Source: Sediminispirochaeta sp. (GTDB lineage Bacteria > Spirochaetota > Spirochaetia > DSM-16054 > Sediminispirochaetaceae). Taken from it: a stretch of DNA of 6,322 nucleotides. The notes under the pieces were generated by a model. That model was not told the DNA's origin and ran no database searches. It saw only the letters and a list, made by a program, of their open reading frames with translations. The stretch covers positions 1 through 6,322 of the forward strand of contig DSBN01000023.1 in assembly GCA_011046055.1 (NCBI GenBank). The letters are read 5' to 3'. A program made the translations under genes and the position numbers. Each line of letters begins with the position of its first letter. The first letter of the stretch is position 1. This document shows positions 1-6,322 of the stretch, piece by piece.

Positions 1-263
1 CTATAATCCGCGTCGATTGTTCCGGGGCTGTTGAGTACGGTCACCCCGTGTTTGGCGGCCAGGCCCGAACGGGGGCGTACCTGAGCTTCGTAGCCTTCCG
101 GAATTTGGAGGTAGACCCCCGTAGGGATCAGGCTGTGTTCTCCAGGAGGAATCTCGATCTCTTTTTTTATATAGGCTCGAATATCCGCTCCGGAAGCTTG
201 AGTCGAGGAGTATTTCGGCAGCTCCTCGGACTCAAAACTTCCATGAACGATTATTTTGTTCAT
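1..263 (-). CDS. dut: Deoxyuridine 5'-triphosphate nucleotidohydrolase (dUTPase), 3' end beyond window
   Basis: The enzyme hydrolyses dUTP to dUMP and pyrophosphate. This keeps uracil out of DNA and supplies dUMP for thymidylate synthesis. It is a soluble homotrimer in this family. The first 87 residues are visible. Family motif 1 appears as ASGADIRA (23-30), motif 2 as PRSGLA (64-69), and motif 3 begins at GTIDADY (81-87), where Asp84 is the expected catalytic base. Motifs 4 and 5 lie outside the window. The ATG at 263 is the only sensible start: the preceding in-frame codons are GGT and then the TGA of pnp. The ribosome site is weak; GAAGAGA lies 7 bases upstream, and a GAGG only 1 base away. 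The gene starts 3 bases after pnp and in the same frame, so it is probably translationally coupled to it. The family call is secure. Confidence 0.95.
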   Translation of the reverse strand, partial: MNKIIVHGSFESEELPKYSSTQASGADIRAYIKKEIEIPPGEHSLIPTGVYLQIPEGYEAQVRPRSGLAAKHGVTVLNSPGTIDADY

Positions 264-266
264 ACC

Positions 267-2468
267 TCAATCTCTTCGTCGTGGAGGACGTCCGGACGAC
301 CTGGAACGGGAGTTCCTATCTCCACCGTGCCGATCATCGTGTCTTCGACGATCCTTCGAACCTCCCCCTCCACCGGAGCTGGCCCCGTCGGGATCTATTG
401 CGTCGATATAGCTGAGGTTGAGACGTCCCATTCGATCAATCTCCAGAAGTTTAACCGGTATCTCCTGGTTCAATTCAAGTACGTCTTCCACGGAGTTGAC
501 CCTCTGCCTGGACAGTCGAGAAATATGAACCAAGCCCTCTTTGCCAGGCAGTATCTCTACAAAGGCACCGAAGTCCATTATTCGCTTGACCACGCCATCG
601 TAGACTTTACCGACCTCCGGCTCCTCCACCACGGCTCGGACCAACTTTTCGGCCAGTTCGGCTTGTTCCTGGGTTTTTCCGTAGATTCGGACCGTACCGT
701 CGTCGTCTATATTGATGTCCGAACCGGATTGTTCACTGATACTCTTGATCATTTTGCCACCGGGGCCGATCACCGCGCCGATTTTCTCTTCATCCACCTT
801 CAGGCTGATGATCTTCGGGGCGTACTGAGAGAGAGCAGCCTCTGGCGCTGAAATAGTTTCATTCATAATCGACAAAATGTGCAGCCTTCCAACTCTGGCC
901 TGCTCCAAAGCCCGGGCCATCAGTTCTGAGCTCACTCCGGCGATCTTGATATCCATCTGGAAGGCGGTAATTCCGTTCTCCGTACCGGTGACCTTGAAGT
1001 CCATATCTCCGAGGTGATCCTCCTCACCCAGAATATCGCTGAGAATAACGGCGCGATCGCCTTCGGTGATCAGACCCATGGCAATTCCGGCGACGGGTTT
1101 TTTTATTTTCACCCCCGCCTGCAAAAGCGAGAGAGTTCCACCGCAGACGGTGGCCATGGAAGAGGAACCGTTGGATTCAAGAATCTCCGACACCACCCTT
1201 ATGGTATAGGGGAACCCCTCTTTGCTTGGCAGTACTCCTTCGAGGGCGCGTAATGCCAGGTGTCCGTGACCGATCTCCCGTCGTCCGGTGAACATACGTC
1301 CGGTCTCACCCACTGAAAAGGGAGGGAAATTGTAGTGGAGCATGAAGCTCTCATAACTCACGTCCCCATCGATGTTGTCCAGCATCTGCTCGTCCCGTCC
1401 GGTTCCCAGGGTGGTGACCACTAAGGCTTGAGTTTCCCCTCTGGTAAACAGGGCGCTTCCGTGGGTTCTGGGCAGGACATCGATCTCACAGGTAATAGGC
1501 CTGATCTCGTCGGGTTTTCGACCGTCGGTTCTCACCTGGCGATCGAGTATCGAGCTGCGGACTATTTTTGTTTCAATCTCCTCCATCAGTTGATCGAAGA
1601 GCTTGTCGTGCTCCTCGCCGAGCACTTCTGCGAATTTTTCCCTGGTCGCTTTTTTGACCTCAGAGATCGCCGCTGATCGGATATGCTTGCCCAAAACGAA
1701 ACAAGCCTCCTCCATTTTTGGGTAGGCGTAATCCCAGATCTCTTGCCGACGGGGAAGCTCTTCGGTCTTTTCCACCAGAGGAAGCTTCTCCTTGCCCGCC
1801 TGCTCGGCCAGTTCTTTTTGAACCCGACATATTTCCGCAATAATCGGCTCAGCGGTATTGATGGCGGCGAGCATCTTCTCCTCGGGGACCTCTTTGGCAC
1901 CGCCTTCGACCATGGTGATTCCCTCTTCGGTACCGGAGACTACTATATCAAGGCTGCTGTTTTCGATCTGATCGAAGGTCGGATTGATGATATACTCATC
2001 GTCCACCAAAGCTACTCGAACCGCCCCTACAGGGCCGTCAAAGGGGATGTCAGAAACCGTTACCGCCGCGGAAGCGGCGACCATGGCAACCATGTCAGGA
2101 GGATTGATTTGATCCGCCGATATGACCGTCGGTACTATTTGGATCTCCCTCTGGAACTGTTTGGAGAAAAGAGGCCGCAAGGGACGGTCAATGAGGCGAC
2201 ACACGAGTATCTCCTTGTCCTTGGGTCTTCCCTCTCTTTTGAGGAAACCACCGGGGATTTTACCGGCGGCGTAGTATTTTTCGTTGTATTCCACCTGTAG
2301 AGGGACGAAATCTATTCCCTCCAACACGTTATTGCCGGCGCAGGCGGTGGCTAAGACGGCGGTCCCGGCGTACTGAGCTAGGACAGCTCCGTTGGCCTGC
2401 TTGGCCATTCGACCGGTCTCGAGGACCAGTTCTTCCGCACCAATTTTGATACTCACTCGATGAGTCAT
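267..2468 (-). CDS. pnp: Polyribonucleotide nucleotidyltransferase (PNPase)
   Basis: PNPase is a trimeric 3'-to-5' phosphorolytic exoribonuclease that releases nucleoside diphosphates during mRNA decay and can add tails in reverse. At 733 residues it is a full-length member. It shows a first RNase PH domain (about 10-140), an all-helical linker (about 145-300), a second RNase PH domain (about 315-550), a KH domain (about 553-612) with the GPGG loop at 568-571, and an S1 domain (about 618-688) with the DFGAFVE signature. Catalytic-core motifs are intact: GRREIGHG (395-402), SNGSSSMATVCGG (432-444) and the acidic DHLGDMD (484-490). The last 40 residues are a low-complexity Gly/Arg/Ser/Asp tail with eleven arginines, presumably disordered and RNA-binding. 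The ATG at 2468 has an AGGA 9 bases upstream that sits next to the rpsO stop. It follows rpsO by 14 bases, the classical neighbour arrangement. Confidence 0.98.
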   Translation of the reverse strand: MTHRVSIKIGAEELVLETGRMAKQANGAVLAQYAGTAVLATACAGNNVLEGIDFVPLQVEYNEKYYAAGKIPGGFLKREGRPKDKEILVCRLIDRPLRPLFSKQFQREIQIVPTVISADQINPPDMVAMVAASAAVTVSDIPFDGPVGAVRVALVDDEYIINPTFDQIENSSLDIVVSGTEEGITMVEGGAKEVPEEKMLAAINTAEPIIAEICRVQKELAEQAGKEKLPLVEKTEELPRRQEIWDYAYPKMEEACFVLGKHIRSAAISEVKKATREKFAEVLGEEHDKLFDQLMEEIETKIVRSSILDRQVRTDGRKPDEIRPITCEIDVLPRTHGSALFTRGETQALVVTTLGTGRDEQMLDNIDGDVSYESFMLHYNFPPFSVGETGRMFTGRREIGHGHLALRALEGVLPSKEGFPYTIRVVSEILESNGSSSMATVCGGTLSLLQAGVKIKKPVAGIAMGLITEGDRAVILSDILGEEDHLGDMDFKVTGTENGITAFQMDIKIAGVSSELMARALEQARVGRLHILSIMNETISAPEAALSQYAPKIISLKVDEEKIGAVIGPGGKMIKSISEQSGSDINIDDDGTVRIYGKTQEQAELAEKLVRAVVEEPEVGKVYDGVVKRIMDFGAFVEILPGKEGLVHISRLSRQRVNSVEDVLELNQEIPVKLLEIDRMGRLNLSYIDAIDPDGASSGGGGGSKDRRRHDDRHGGDRNSRSRSSGRPPRRRD

Positions 2469-2482
2469 AGAATCTTATCCTT

Positions 2483-2749
2483 TTATTTTCTTAGGTTTAG
2501 TCTTTTCAGGAGCGCCCGGTAGCGTTCGAGGTCCTCTTTTTTCAGATATTTGAGAAGGTTGCGCCTCTGTCCTACCAGCTTGAGCAGACCTCTGCGACTG
2601 CTGTGGTCCTTTTTGAAGGTTCTCAAGTGCTCGGTCAAGTCTTGGATACGGGCGGTCAGGAGGGCAATCTGCACCTCGGTGGACCCGCTGTCGCTTTCGC
2701 TCTTGCCGAACTCTTTTATGATCTCCTGTTTTTTTTCTTTGGAAAGCAT
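2483..2749 (-). CDS. rpsO: 30S ribosomal protein S15
   Basis: S15 is a primary-binding protein of the small subunit. It contacts the central domain of 16S rRNA and helps recruit S6 and S18. The 88-residue length matches the family (88-89). The sequence is canonical: GSTEVQ (22-27) near the N-terminus, the [11 protein letters not shown] block (46-56) that carries the rRNA-contacting His/Asp/Arg residues, then [10 protein letters not shown] (62-71) and the C-terminal LNLRK. The ATG at 2749 has a strong AAAAGGAG (2759-2766) 9 bases upstream. It begins 18 bases after ribF ends, and pnp begins 14 bases after it. In some bacteria S15 represses its own translation through a leader structure. The short leader here overlaps the end of ribF, and I could not identify such a structure by eye. 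Confidence 0.98.
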   Translation of the reverse strand: MLSKEKKQEIIKEFGKSESDSGSTEVQIALLTARIQDLTEHLRTFKKDHSSRRGLLKLVGQRRNLLKYLKKEDLERYRALLKRLNLRK

Positions 2750-2767
2750 GTCTCTTTTCTCCTTTTG

Positions 2768-3595
2768 CTAGATGTTCGTTTCGTCTATTTTGTTTGCTTT
2801 ACCGTCCGAAAGATCGTTCGATAAAAACTCTATATACACCGCCTCGTCTTCTCCGCTCTGTTTCCACCGGAGGCATTCCTGATCAATTAAGACATCGGAG
2901 AAAAAACTGCGGTTTGAAGTGTGCACGTTCACTTTGTACCGGCCCACCGGCGGAAGAACCTGTGAGAGGCCTGTTTTTTCAATACTTGCCCGCGAATCTT
3001 CATGACGCTGGGGAATACCGGCAATATCTAGTACAAATTTCCTCCCCATCATTTCGCTCGTACGTTCCAGCTCTCCTTCGCGAATCGCTGCACGTATTCT
3101 GGTGCTGCTAAGGGTCCCCCCATTGTAGCTCACCGGCGGAACAATCTCGACCGGAATCTTTGATGCGGCGAGAATATCCCGCAGATCGTAGGCGCTGCTC
3201 CGGCCTTGATATCCGCATCTGAAGTTGTCACCCAAAGCAAGATAGCGCAGATCGCAACTCTGACGAATTTTCGTTATAAATTCGTTCCCTGACAGTTTAC
3301 TAAAATCATTGGAAAAGTCAATGAGTATAATTGTATCGATGCCCAGGGAGGAGAGTATATTGAGCTTTTGACGTCCGCTGGTGATATCTCCCGGAAAAAG
3401 ATGGGGTTTTAAAAAGCGTCTCGGGTTGTAGCGAAATGTGAGCACCCCATGAATCTCCACCGGCTGGGATATTACCTGCTGGATCAACCGTTGATGCCCA
3501 TAGTGCACCCCGTCGAATACCCCTATGGTCATAGCCAATTCACTGCTCTTTAACCTCCGACTACCGATGAAGTCGTCCCAAGACAGCACTCTCAC
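2768..3595 (-). CDS. ribF: RibF-family FMN adenylyltransferase (FAD synthetase) with degenerate riboflavin kinase domain
   Basis: Bifunctional RibF phosphorylates riboflavin to FMN and adenylates FMN to FAD. The N-terminal nucleotidyltransferase half is clear: GVFDGVHYGH (25-34) with the HxGH nucleotide-binding motif, GDNFRCG (122-128), and SSTRIRAAI (163-171). The C-terminal half (about 184-275) occupies the kinase position, and the segment LPPVGRYKV (214-222) resembles part of that fold. However, the expected GFPTAN loop, the N-x-G-x-R-P-T segment and the catalytic Glu-x-His motif are not seen. It is therefore likely to be an FMN adenylyltransferase without kinase activity (inference). At 275 residues it is shorter than typical bifunctional proteins of about 310. 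I chose the GTG at 3595 because GGAGG lies 7 bases upstream and GTG overlaps the truB stop as GTGA. An ATG at 3721 would overlap truB by 130 bases. Confidence 0.9.
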   Translation of the reverse strand: MRVLSWDDFIGSRRLKSSELAMTIGVFDGVHYGHQRLIQQVISQPVEIHGVLTFRYNPRRFLKPHLFPGDITSGRQKLNILSSLGIDTIILIDFSNDFSKLSGNEFITKIRQSCDLRYLALGDNFRCGYQGRSSAYDLRDILAASKIPVEIVPPVSYNGGTLSSTRIRAAIREGELERTSEMMGRKFVLDIAGIPQRHEDSRASIEKTGLSQVLPPVGRYKVNVHTSNRSFFSDVLIDQECLRWKQSGEDEAVYIEFLSNDLSDGKANKIDETNI

Positions 3596-4479
3596 AACGC
3601 AGCCTCCGGAATCACCATACGGTAGACCCATCCGTCCTGATGGCGTTCGATCAGAGCGAGAAAGTTCTGCTGTTGATCGAACAGAGCGACAATATTTTTC
3701 TTTGGCTCTCCAAGGAACCAAGTGGCGTTTATCTTCCGGCCCTGCCTAAGCCTCGGCACTACTTCCTCTTGAACTTTCATGATTTCAACCTGGTCGAGAC
3801 GCTCCAGAAAAGACTCGGGACTCATCAAGTGACGTTCGGGATCAAAATCCTCCGCCTTTACCCCCTCATCCAGGGAGAATGGGCCGATGCTCAGCCTCTT
3901 CAGTTTGCTCAAATGGGCGGCGGCTCCACAGCCGCGGGCTATGTCGCGGGCCAGGGAGCGAATGTAAGTACCTTTTGAACAGTCAATTATTACATCAAGT
4001 TCCGGTAGGGCCGCCCTGATGACTTCCAAACGCTTGATTTCGACCACTCTCGAGGGGACTTGAAAATCCTCCCCCCGACGGGCAAGATCATAGGCTCGCT
4101 TCCCTCCCACGTGAATCGCCGAGTAACGCGGAGGCAGCTGTTCTATTCGTCCCATGAAGCTTGGGAGAACCCCTTCGACCTCCCCGTAGGTTGGAATATC
4201 CGACCTTCTTGTGGGCTCCCCCTCGGGATCAAGGGTCTCAGTTTCGGTGCCGAAGAGCAGCCTGGCTTCGTAGGTTTTGTCGAGGGCTTCGAAAAGCGAT
4301 AATAGCCGGGTGTACCTGCCGCAGGCGACTATCAAGAGGCCCTCGGCAAATTTGTCCAGAGTTCCCGCGTGTCCTACCTTGCCGTGACCCAGTCTTTTTT
4401 TTATCAGTCGGAGATCTTGGAAAGAGGTAGTGCCAGGAACTTTGTGCAAAAGCAGCAAGCCTGATCTTTTTTCACTCAA
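3592..4479 (-). CDS. truB: tRNA pseudouridine(55) synthase
   Basis: TruB isomerises uridine 55 in the T-arm of most elongator tRNAs to pseudouridine and also acts as a tRNA folding chaperone. At 295 residues it is of normal length. The catalytic motif is GTLDKFAEGLL (39-49), with Asp42 as the nucleophile; many phyla have Pro-Leu-Ala in place of Lys-Phe-Ala. Other family blocks are LPPRYSAIHVGGKRAYDLAR (115-134), the CSKGTYIRSLARDI block (167-180) with its conserved Tyr172, and LKRLSIGPF (193-201) with the conserved Arg. A PUA-like tail follows. Translation starts at TTG 4479, supported by AAGGA 9 bases upstream and by the N-terminal alignment of the family. No in-frame ATG exists nearby. The start overlaps the end of the rbfA 3' frame (TTGA), and the stop overlaps the ribF start (GTGA), suggesting coupled translation. 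Confidence 0.97.
   Translation of the reverse strand: MSEKRSGLLLLHKVPGTTSFQDLRLIKKRLGHGKVGHAGTLDKFAEGLLIVACGRYTRLLSLFEALDKTYEARLLFGTETETLDPEGEPTRRSDIPTYGEVEGVLPSFMGRIEQLPPRYSAIHVGGKRAYDLARRGEDFQVPSRVVEIKRLEVIRAALPELDVIIDCSKGTYIRSLARDIARGCGAAAHLSKLKRLSIGPFSLDEGVKAEDFDPERHLMSPESFLERLDQVEIMKVQEEVVPRLRQGRKINATWFLGEPKKNIVALFDQQQNFLALIERHQDGWVYRMVIPEAAL
3603..3607 (-). promoter_or_regulatory. Ribosome binding site deciding the ribF start
   Basis: On the minus strand this is GGAGG, lying inside the last codons of truB and 7 bases before GTG 3595. It supports a GTG start for ribF that overlaps the truB stop by four bases, instead of the longer frame beginning at 3721. Confidence 0.8.
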
Positions 4480-4821
4480 ATATCCAGTTCCTTCAGTTTT
4501 TGTATCATCTCCGATCCGTACTCGATAGAGTGGTCTTCCTTGAAACGCAGCTTGGGAGTGTTCCTGGTTTTGAGATTTTTGGCCAACCGGGCCTGCACAA
4601 ATCCAGCGGCGTGGTTCAAGGCCGCCACTCCCTGTTCAAGCTCATGGGCATTTCCAAAAGAGGAAATAAAGACGTTAGCAGCTGATATCCTTCGAAACGG
4701 TGACCTCGGTGACGGTCAGCGAAGTTCCGACCCGGGGATCTTTTATGATCCCCCGGACGATCATTCGGCCTATTTCCTCCCTGATCTGTGCAGCTACGCG
4801 ATGAGTTCGTATCTCTGACAT
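4476..4821 (-). pseudogene. rbfA: 30S ribosome-binding factor A, reading frame broken by a frameshift
   Basis: RbfA is a small KH-fold protein that binds immature 30S subunits, helps mature the 5' end of 16S rRNA, and matters most in the cold. The ATG at 4821 follows a strong GGGAGGGGG, 11 bases after infB. It opens MSEIRTHRVAAQIREEIG, continues through IKDPRVGTSLTVTEVTVSKDIS, and stops at TAA (4675-4677) after 48 codons. The rest of the protein continues in another frame from 4682: AANVFISSF, then ALNHAAGF, TPKLRFKEDHSIEYG and a TGA at 4476-4478. Both halves match the family and together would give about 115 residues, the usual size. Aligned to RbfA proteins I know, one residue is missing between DI and AANV, so a 2-base loss fits better than a 1-base gain. 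It could be a true mutation, a sequence error, or recoding. The family call is secure; the status is not. Confidence 0.9.
4489..4493 (-). promoter_or_regulatory. Ribosome binding site deciding the truB TTG start
   Basis: On the minus strand this is AAGGA, within the end of the rbfA 3' frame and 9 bases before TTG 4479. No ATG or GTG in the truB frame lies close enough to compete and still include the conserved N-terminal GLLLLHKVPG segment. Confidence 0.7.
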
Positions 4822-4822
4822 G

Positions 4823-4832
4823 TCCCCCTCCC
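4823..4832 (-). promoter_or_regulatory. Ribosome binding site of rbfA
   Basis: The minus-strand spacer between the infB stop and the rbfA ATG is almost entirely a purine-rich GGGAGGGGGA run. This is a strong Shine-Dalgarno sequence. It indicates that initiation signals for rbfA are kept even though its frame is broken downstream. Confidence 0.7.
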
Positions 4833-6322
4833 TTAGTCGAGGGTCTTGGCGATCTCTTTGAGTTCGAATGCTTCAAACTGATCTCCCTCGCGTATATCGT
4901 TAAAGCTCTCGATGCCGATACCACATTCGTAGCCCGCCTCTACCTCACGAGCGTCGTCTTTGAAACGTTTCAATGAAGAAACCTTACCGGTGAAGATTTG
5001 GATTCCCTCACGAATCACGTGTACCTGGGAGTTTCGTTTTATTTTGCCGCTGGTGACGTAACACCCGGCAATGAGTCCGATCTTGGGCACCTTGAAGGTC
5101 TCTCTGACCTCCACCGTACCGATCACCTCTTCCTTGATATCCGGTGTCAACATACCTTCCATAGCGTTCTTGATGTCGTTGACCGCGTCGTATATAACGT
5201 TGTACTTCCGAATGTCGATCTTCTCTTCCTCCGCCAACTCCAAAGACTTGGCGGTGGGGCGCACATGAAAACCGACTATTATTGCGTTGGAGGCGCTGGC
5301 CAGGTGCACGTCTTTTTCTATTATTGCTCCAGCGGAGGCGTGAATCACCCTGAGTTTGATCTCCTGGGTGGAGAGTTTCTCCAGCGCGGTTTGGAGGGCT
5401 TCCACGGAACCGTGAACGTCACCCTTAATCACCACCTTGAGTTCCTGTATCTCCCCCTCTTGAATCGAATCGTAGAGGTTGTCCAGGGTGACTTTTTTGA
5501 CGTTTTTCGCCTCTCCCTGTTTCTCCAGTTCCTGCCTTTTTGCTCCGACCTGTCGGGCTTGCCGTTCGCTTTCGGTCACCTGGAAAGGAGATCCAGCGTC
5601 TGGTATTCCGGTAAAACCGAGAATTTCTACCGGTGTAGCCGGTGTTGCCACATCGAGCTTGTTTCCTTTGTCGTCGAACATCGCCCTGACCTTGCCCGGG
5701 TATACTCCGGCCACAAAGGCGTCGCCGACCCGCAGAGTGCCGCGTTCGATGATCACCGTAGAGACTATACCACGGCCATGGTCTACCTTGGACTCGATGA
5801 CCTTGCCCTCGGCTCGGCAGTCGTAGTTGGCTTTGAGCTCGAGGATCTCCGCTTGTAGTATGATCGTCTCCAACAACTCCTCTATTCCCTCGCCGTTGAG
5901 CGCGGATATTTCGTTGTACAGGGTCGATCCGCCCCAATCCTCGGGCAGCAGATCGTACTCCGCCAACTGCTGCTTGACCCGGTCTGGGTTGGCTTCGGGG
6001 AGATCGATTTTGTTCACCGCCACGATGATAGGTACCTTGGCCTCTTTGGCGTGGTTTATCGCTTCGACGGTCTGCGGCATCACCCCGTCGTTGGCGGCGA
6101 CTACCAGGACTACGATGTCGGTCACCTGGGCGCCTCTGGCTCTCATCAGAGTAAAAGCCGCGTGACCAGGCGTATCCAGAAAGACAACCTCTCCATCCAT
6201 AGACTTGGGTTTGACCTTGTAGGCTCCAATATGCTGAGTAATGCCTCCGTGTTCGCCGGCCACCACATCGGTACTGCGTATGGCATCCAGCAGCTTGGTC
6301 TTGCCGTGATCGACGTGCCCCA
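4833..6322 (-). CDS. infB: Translation initiation factor IF-2, 5' part beyond window
   Basis: IF-2 is the GTPase that delivers formyl-methionyl-tRNA to the 30S subunit and promotes 50S joining. The window holds the last 495 complete codons, beginning inside the G domain. Counting from the first full codon, the GTPase motifs are GHVDHGKT (G1, 1-8), GGITQHIGA (G2 region, 25-33), DTPGH (G3, 49-53), NKID (G4, 103-106) and SAL (G5, 139-141). Next come the EF-Tu-like domain II, domain III with LASASNAI and FHVRP, and the C-terminal domain that binds initiator tRNA, including the conserved GYECGIGIE near the end. The long variable N-terminal region is outside the window. The reading frame is open from the window edge at 6322, so an apparent start at 6266 is not real. 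It ends in TAA 11 bases before rbfA. Confidence 0.98.
   Translation of the reverse strand, partial: GHVDHGKTKLLDAIRSTDVVAGEHGGITQHIGAYKVKPKSMDGEVVFLDTPGHAAFTLMRARGAQVTDIVVLVVAANDGVMPQTVEAINHAKEAKVPIIVAVNKIDLPEANPDRVKQQLAEYDLLPEDWGGSTLYNEISALNGEGIEELLETIILQAEILELKANYDCRAEGKVIESKVDHGRGIVSTVIIERGTLRVGDAFVAGVYPGKVRAMFDDKGNKLDVATPATPVEILGFTGIPDAGSPFQVTESERQARQVGAKRQELEKQGEAKNVKKVTLDNLYDSIQEGEIQELKVVIKGDVHGSVEALQTALEKLSTQEIKLRVIHASAGAIIEKDVHLASASNAIIVGFHVRPTAKSLELAEEEKIDIRKYNVIYDAVNDIKNAMEGMLTPDIKEEVIGTVEVRETFKVPKIGLIAGCYVTSGKIKRNSQVHVIREGIQIFTGKVSSLKRFKDDAREVEAGYECGIGIESFNDIREGDQFEAFELKEIAKTLD

Noticed and set aside
48..851. Long open frame of 267 codons on the plus strand
   Set aside because: It lies wholly antisense to dut and pnp, which have unmistakable family motifs. 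Its product resembles nothing I recognise and it has no convincing ribosome site. It is a codon-bias shadow.
2750..2767. Possible terminator or promoter between ribF and rpsO
   Set aside because: The gap is only 18 bases, largely the ribosome site for rpsO. It has no stem followed by a T run and no room for promoter elements.
3420..3440. Asn in place of His in the TF..(P)HP segment of RibF (TFRYNP, residues 53-58) as a sign of a defective adenylyltransferase
   Set aside because: This position varies in functional RibF proteins (E. coli has Gln as I recall), while the HYGH and SSTRIR motifs are intact.
3596..3721. Longer ribF beginning at ATG 3721
   Set aside because: The added N-terminus would overlap truB by 130 bases and is unlike any RibF. 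GTG 3595 has a better ribosome site and places the conserved GVFDG motif at the usual position.
4616..4924. Minus-strand frame of 102 codons across the infB end and rbfA
   Set aside because: It is a third frame, different from both infB and the two rbfA frames. The product is basic and low in family-like content, so it is a shadow and not a replacement for rbfA.
4998..5858. Open frame of 286 codons on the plus strand
   Set aside because: It is antisense to infB throughout, with no recognisable domain, and matches the pattern expected opposite a well-biased gene.
6264..6266. Apparent GTG start of infB at 6266
   Set aside because: The frame stays open to the window edge and encodes the G1 motif GHVDHGKT upstream, so this codon is an internal valine.

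Overview
The window is a chromosomal housekeeping segment of a bacterium with moderate G+C. Everything I can support lies on the minus strand. In transcription order (high to low coordinates) it reads infB (5' end cut off by the window), rbfA (reading frame broken), truB, ribF, rpsO, pnp, dut (3' end cut off by the window). This is the widespread bacterial translation and RNA-metabolism operon that usually begins with nusA. The cistrons are packed very tightly: gaps of 3 to 18 bases, or direct stop/start overlaps. I see no promoter or terminator, so the window looks like the interior of one polycistronic unit.

Functionally, IF-2 places initiator tRNA on the ribosome. RbfA matures the 30S subunit. 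TruB makes pseudouridine 55 in tRNA. RibF makes FAD. S15 is an early-binding 30S protein. PNPase degrades RNA. Dut removes dUTP. The first six are a familiar set; dut immediately after pnp is a less universal addition.

The likely source is a spirochaete (Spirochaetota). This rests on remembered family resemblance: the TruB motif with Lys-Phe-Ala after the catalytic Asp instead of the common Pro-Leu-Ala, the PNPase N-terminal half, the IF-2 C-terminal half, and direct rbfA-truB adjacency without nrnA. Confidence is moderate, and no search was run.

Two points deserve a second look. First, rbfA carries a frameshift at about 4678-4684: a 48-codon 5' part ends in TAA, while a well-conserved 3' part continues in another frame up to truB. 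Second, RibF has an intact FMN adenylyltransferase half, but its C-terminal half has lost the recognisable riboflavin kinase motifs. I found no mobile element, CRISPR array, RNA gene, long intergenic region or previously undescribed system.
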